The notes beneath the pieces are model-generated. The model ran no database searches and was not told the DNA's origin. It saw nothing but the letters and a program-made list of their open reading frames with translations. A stretch of 64,000 nucleotides of DNA from Gnetum montanum (Eukaryota > Streptophyta > Gnetopsida > Gnetales > Gnetaceae). The stretch covers positions 75,948 to 139,947 of the forward strand of contig MNCI01027017.1 of NCBI GenBank assembly GCA_015680685.1. The letters are read 5' to 3'. This document shows, in pieces, positions 58,830-64,000 of this stretch; position 1 is the first letter of the stretch; every line of letters begins with the position of its first letter. Made by a program: the position numbers and the translations under genes.

Positions 58830-59681
58830 TAATGAGTAGCAAGTAGTCCTTATGCCCAACCATACAAATCACTAGCATTCACTAAGCGATCTAGTTGAAT
58901 TTTGTAGACTTTAGCTCTTCAAGTACATTGGTTCTAGGTAGTGAATATCAAGAATATGATCATTTTCTTCTCAGTATCACTTGTGAAGTACAAGTGTAAA
59001 GTTAAGAAAAATTGAGACATATGATTTTTATCATTTTATGTTTATTGCTTAAATCACCTAAGTGCTAGAAAATAAAGTAATTAAATGTTAACTAATATCT
59101 TAATTAACCCTAACATAAGCATCCTTTCCGTACACATCCTAAACAACGTTGCAACATTACTAGGTTACCAAATATTAAGCACTACTAGGATTATCAAACA
59201 TTAACGTATGCTTGAAATGGTCATATTTATGTGTATTAATGAATTTATATTTAATTAATTAATTTTGTGCATTAAAGTAAATTACTCAAATAATAAATGC
59301 ATTTAAAGTAAACATTAATCTATTTCCAAATGTTGCAATGTTTGTGAAGAAAGCTCATCTTTATTACTAGTCACACCAAGGTGCTCCAGTACATCAGTGT
59401 TCGAATAAATATTCGTACACTTCTTACTCCTACTATAGGAACTTAGAACATATTCTAACTTTTAAATGAACAAAATGCAAAAGCTTTTTTAGGATACTAA
59501 CTATGGAATTCCATAAATGCAGCTAGTGAGAGCGTATTTATAGGCAAAGATAGACACAACATCGATGGGGTCACATCAATGCATCAAATCATGTGTTGAC
59601 ATGATCACATCGATGGGGTCATGTCAGTGAGATCACATCAATAACATCCCGTTGATGCAACCCAAAGAAGATGCTTCATCA
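58830..59681 (-). repeat. RT-H 3' LTR
   Basis: 852 bp. TATTTATA near 59537-59544. U3 has repeated ATCGATGGGGTCA and CATCAATG units at 59563-59660, the second kind of U3 array. Ends GCTTCATCA. Confidence 0.85.
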
Positions 59682-59929
59682 TACCCCCACATTGAATGAA
59701 AACTCATCATAGAGTGAGAGAAAAAAGGAATAAGTTCTTTATAAAATTTTGGAAAGGTATGGGATTACTAACTAACTGTAGACACATAACTAACATAAAC
59801 AAACACTAAGTGCCTAAGTGTAGAAATTTACAATCATTACAAAAATTAGTGTTCATGACAACAAAATTGAACACCATGATAAAAATTAACAACACAACTA
59901 CTCTAATGACTTGAAGATAAGGAAGAAAA

Positions 59930-62781
59930 TTAGATGGTCCCAAGTGGTGGAGGTTCCTAAGGTGGCGAAGGACCTTCTCCTAATTTTGGTACATGTGATT
60001 GTTGATGCGATGGTTGTGGTTGTCCTACTATAGTTGCAAATTCTAGTGGAAGATCAAAAGCATCCAATAATTCTTTCATCTTCTCCTCCTTACTCTTGGG
60101 ATCATACACAATCCACGTAGCATCACCAATGTGGGCTGATATTGGAACATCCAAAGGATAGGTCATTGCAAGGAACAACTCCTTAACATTGATAAAATAG
60201 GAAGTGAACTATTTGCATTCGATGTTGAACACCCTGAGTGCATTCTATAGCTCATAGTAGTCATTGATTCTTTTGGCTAGGTTCTTTACGATTGATCTTT
60301 GATCAATGAACTTTGCCTTAAGTACCTTGAGTTTTTCATTTGTTGTCTCAAGCTTATGCTTGGTCTCTTTATGATGCTTGAACTCTACCTTGCATAGAAG
60401 GTACAAGTTGGCCACTTGCTTCTCTAACTCTAACCTTGACCTTCCAAGGATCAACATTGCCATATTTGAGTAACAGAGGTTGCCAAGCTCCATGTACTCC
60501 ATCATCTCCTCAATTTTTAGCTCCTTGAATTGGATCTCAGCTTTATTGTATGCACCATTAAGGATGAACTACCAAACATCACCCCCTTGATGGAGTTAAT
60601 GGAGGCCTTCATTTACCTTCACTTTTATTAGTTGGATGTGTTTTTCATTTATCTCTTTCTGCAAGCCAACCTAATCCTTATAATGGTTCTTGGTCCTTTT
60701 GAATTTAAGGACCTCATTTTTCCATGTGGCAATTTGAATGGCAAACTTTTAGTAAAGGGCATGTACCTTCTCCATCAAGAGATTTCAATTCTCTCTAGCC
60801 AACTTCCTCAATTCAATGTTTACTCTAGCAAGCTACTCATACTACTATTAGATGAACTCATCCATCTATTCTTTTTGGATCTCGATATTTCGTAGGTGAT
60901 GGTTTTCTTGGGTTATACTTATGTTCTCCTAGAGAACCTCTAACAAGTCCTTTTGAATGTTGTAGGTAGTGGCATTAGCTAAGGACTGGTCAAAGATCAT
61001 TGACTATTTTGTGTACTTAGCCTCTTGGAGTTTTTCCTGAAGTTGTTGAAAAGCTTCATCTCTTAAGACTACGTGGTGAGTAAAATGGCATCAGGGAGGT
61101 AGGCTCTAATTTCCCTAACTTCTACAGCCAAGCATTGAATCTTAGCTCAAGCTATTTCAAGTTGGGCATTGACAATGAGAACTTTGCCCTTAGCTTCAAG
61201 TAGCTTCAACTAGTTTTCTGAAATGGTTTCTAGGATATTAAAGATATCTGGAATTAATTGCCCAATTCAAACCAATCAGTCCAACAACTCTTCATGTTGG
61301 GCTACATTGAATTTTTCACTTTCGGCTCTTGTAAACACCTACATGTCTCTAAGTGTAGCAACATTTGGTATAGATGTTGTAGGGCCATTGAGTGCATCAG
61401 CCACTTTATTAACTACCATCTACATTGTCGTCTCCTATCCTTGGTGTTGCATCACCATAATAGTTACTCCCTTGCCCTCCTCCAAACACATAAAAAAGGT
61501 AGCAACACTCCCAGATATTTCTAGGAGATGCTACTATTGAGAGAGAGATAATGTTACCTCTTGGACACTAGGATTTGATCTTGTAGGCACTTGCATTCTC
61601 TGGGTAGAAAACATTGGCACTAAACCCTCCATCCTGCTAGTGGATCATGCTACCTCATTGAGATGACTCAACATGAGTTTGTAGATAGAGAGTTCACCAC
61701 CACATGGTCTTGCTTTTTGTTGTTGTAGGTGTTTCTTACGGAGTTCACGCATGCACTCAATAATAGCATGGAACTCAGACATTGTTTGCTCATGAGTGGG
61801 TGGTGGTGGCGGCTACTCTTCTTCAATCACCTTGGTAGATACTTTATTCTTCACCATTTCTACCCAAGAGGCAAAAGAAGCATGTCTAATAGTATTGTTG
61901 GAATAGTAGGCTATTCCTCACCTTCTACATAATTTTTGGATGAGACATGGAAAGGGGAGTGCCTTCCTCTCTTGTTTATTTTCTTTAAAATTCTTCTCCA
62001 TCTCAAGATAGATTAGCCCAAGGAGGTTGACCAAAATTTTTTTGCTTAGATCAATGCACACATGGGTAGAGAAGACTATCACCTTGCTAGGCCTCACCAT
62101 CAAATTAAGGTGGTAGGCTACCATCTTAAATTAGGCATGCTCTACTGTCATGAGTGCATCAAACTCCTTATGATCAACACCATAACACTGTCAGACCCAC
62201 TCCTTCTTGACCTTAAGGTTCGCTTACATTGATATCTCTGATATCTCTACCAAGGTTATCCCATTTTCTAGCAATTCAAGGGCCATAGAAATGACCTTCA
62301 TTGAGTAGGACACAGAGATGTCCTAGATCTTCACTATGGCATTGCCTTGTCAGTTACTCCAGAAGAGGTATGTTTTTCCATGTACCATTCTCTACTAAAA
62401 GTGAGAATGGGCCACATGAGGGAATTCTAGAGTTGTGCTTTGACATCTTCTAGGGTAAAGGCTAGGAAAGATCCAAAGTTTAGTTTAGGAAGAATTATTT
62501 TTTGGATCTTCCTAGATTCAATTTGCCTCAAACAGGCCTTTGCCAAAGTGACCTCAAGGGTAGGTCTATGTCTAGGTGTCTTATCTCAGTGGGATTACTT
62601 CATTTTAGCTTTGGAATCTAATAGATAGATTCCACTTTGGGTCTTCAGGAAGAGGTCCTGTTGCATGTGTCTCGACTACCTACTCTTGGGGCTACTCTTG
62701 CTGGCCCCTTCCAATTCTAGGCCACTTGTTCCTTGGTTGGGATGATCTTCCTTCCTGCAAGCACTTTGGTCTTGGTGCCAT
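59930..62781 (-). pseudogene. RT-H aORF, full length, decayed
   Basis: ATG at 62781-62779 (MAPRPKCLQE) follows GTGATCATAG. N-terminal domain with KLNFGSFLAFTLEDVKAQL (near 62480) and KALPFPCLIQKLCRR (near 61930). Pro-rich spot PPPPPTHEQT (near 61800), then a linker. The coiled coil (about 61100-60245) includes an open 86-codon stretch with LELEKQVANLYLLCKVEFKH. The tail (open 60178-59957) reads MFLAMTYPLDVPISAHIGDA and continues to PPPLGTI and TAA at 59932-59930. About 950 codons with several stops and frameshifts. Same unknown function as in RT-D. Confidence 0.75.
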
Positions 62782-62791
62782 CTATGATCAC

Positions 62792-63755
62792 AACATGATC
62801 AAGGATGAGCATTTAATATGTAACTCTATAATATTTGAGTACCTTATCTCTTGGATTCATTACACTTGCTTAAGTTGTGATCATGGCAAATTAGTCATTT
62901 TAATATAATTTTAGTTTAATGTCTACTAGAGTTCGTTAGGAAGGTTTAACTCTCATAAATTAGCAATTTTAATGTTATTTTATTTGTTAAACCTTATGGA
63001 AGTTAGAAAATTTTTGAAAATTTTTTCATTGGAAACATAAGGTTTGTGGCCCCCATGATGTACAACTTACCTTCGGTAGTTGCAGAAATAAAGAATGAGA
63101 TGAATTGGATAACTAGTTTGAAAGTTATGGACTCTAGAAGGCTCTAAGCTCTATAAAAATGCAAAAAATCCTCTTATGTTTGAAGCAAATGGAAAAAAGT
63201 TTCAAAGTCTTTCCTGGTGTTTATAGGATTTTGAGGCTATGTCGATGAGATCCCATCATGGTTGCATCGACGTGATCACACCAAAGCAACCAAAGACAAA
63301 ATTTTTCACTTTAAAAATTAGGGAAAAAAAAGAGAGAGTTTTAACATGAAATTGGAATCCATAGAGACCTAGAAAGGTCATCAACATGAAAAAATGCTTA
63401 AAGAGGGCTAGAAAATTTACAAAAAAGAAGTTTTTATTAGGAGAATGGTTGGAGAAACTTAAAAAGGAGTGCAAAACTAGATGCAATCAATGTGGAGCAT
63501 GAATGATTTGAATACAAAAATGTCTAAGGACAAGGAACTTAACTAGCCCAACCAAGAGGTATGCAAGAGGATCCTCCCCATAGCAGGTTCATACCTTTAA
63601 TGCCCTTGCATCCCCTTAAACTAAGGATTCTTTGGATCCCATGGATGATTAATGATTATGGAAAGTTAAGGACTAAATCTCATAAGAACCTATCTAGGAA
63701 TTTCAACACATCGAACTAAGACATTGAAAAAAACATGAAAAATCAATAATGAGGT
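62792..63755 (-). other. RT-H conserved non-coding block
   Basis: Very similar to RT-E 31334-32110. No coding signal. RT-I inserts after gaggt at 63751-63755. Confidence 0.6.
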
Positions 63756-64000
63756 TGATGAGTGGCGAGGTACCCCTACACTCAACCATACGAATACAAG
63801 CGTGCACGCGCGATCCGGTCGAACTCCGCAGACTAAACGCCTTAACGCCACAAGAAACACTTGGGGTTAATCGTTCGTTGTCTTCCCAGGCTTGCTTGTA
63901 AGTGTCACGGTGTATGGTTAAGCAAGTCTGAGGTATATGATTTTTTTGGTATTTTTCGGTTTATCTTCTATGCTATCAGAGGAAAGGGTTGAGAAACTAA
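63756..64000 (-). repeat. RT-I LTR, start only
   Basis: Plus strand TGATGAGTGGCGAGGTACCCCT, then CACTCAACCATACGAATAC, as in RT-C, RT-D and RT-F, but after about 63830 it diverges from them. The first part is rich in CG. The element continues beyond the window. The 5-mer before it is gaggt. Confidence 0.75.

Larger units (their letters stand above)
58830..64000 (-). mobile_element. RT-H: 3' part of a retrotransposon with full-length aORF
   Basis: 3' LTR 58830-59681 (start mutated to TAATGAG), polypurine tract TGGGGGTA (in sense), complete aORF 59930-62781 and the conserved non-coding block to 63755, where RT-I is inserted. The 5-mer before it is cttgc. Gag and any pol lie beyond the window, so its class is unknown; its LTR is closer to RT-G and RT-B than to RT-D. 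Confidence 0.82.

Overview
The window looks like plant nuclear DNA from a large, repeat-rich genome (a gymnosperm or other big-genome plant; the species cannot be told from the sequence). It is AT-rich and has no intact host gene that I can recognise. About nine tenths of it is a nest of decayed Ty3/gypsy LTR retrotransposons. They share LTR ends TGATG...CATCA, 5-bp target-site duplications, a primer site resembling the 3' end of tRNA-Asp, and a GTGGGGGTA-type polypurine tract. The tRNA-Asp primer site and the style of the reverse transcriptase suggest an Athila/Tat-like lineage, which is an inference.

Layout. I name the elements RT-A to RT-I. RT-A (minus) runs off the left edge and ends at 50252. 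Inserted in it are RT-B (plus, 3448-29424) and RT-E (minus, 30085-49542, placed inside RT-A's own 5' LTR). RT-B holds RT-C (plus, 10837-25704), and RT-C holds RT-D (minus, 15419-24112). RT-E holds RT-F (minus, 32809-41964). The region 50253-56115 is a non-LTR island with weak hints of host coding sequence. RT-G (minus, from 56116) is interrupted by RT-H (minus, from 58830), which is interrupted by RT-I (minus, from 63756); all three run off the right edge. Target duplications are exact for RT-B (gcaag), RT-E (caagg) and RT-F (catgt), and match 4 of 5 for RT-C (atggt/gtggt) and RT-D (aactt/aactc).

Genes. RT-A, RT-B and RT-E carry gag and pol remnants (pol in the order protease, reverse transcriptase, RNase H, integrase). 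RT-B and RT-E keep, downstream of pol, an extra reading frame that I call aORF. RT-C, RT-D and RT-F have gag and aORF but no pol, so they look like a non-autonomous class that would need pol in trans. The full aORF is about 930 codons. Its N-terminal half resembles the domain known as 'putative plant transposon protein', then comes a long coiled coil, and it ends in a conserved tail. In six copies the aORF start codon directly follows a sequence like a 3' splice site (GTGATNATAG then ATG), so it may be made from a spliced RNA. All frames carry stops or frameshifts, so every copy here is a relic.

The most interesting points are the shared aORF and its splice-like start, the pol-less class, the atypical gag zinc knuckle, and arrays of GATATC-type palindromes packed just upstream of the LTR TATA boxes. 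Coordinates of LTR ends, primer sites and duplications were read directly; protein domain edges are approximate.
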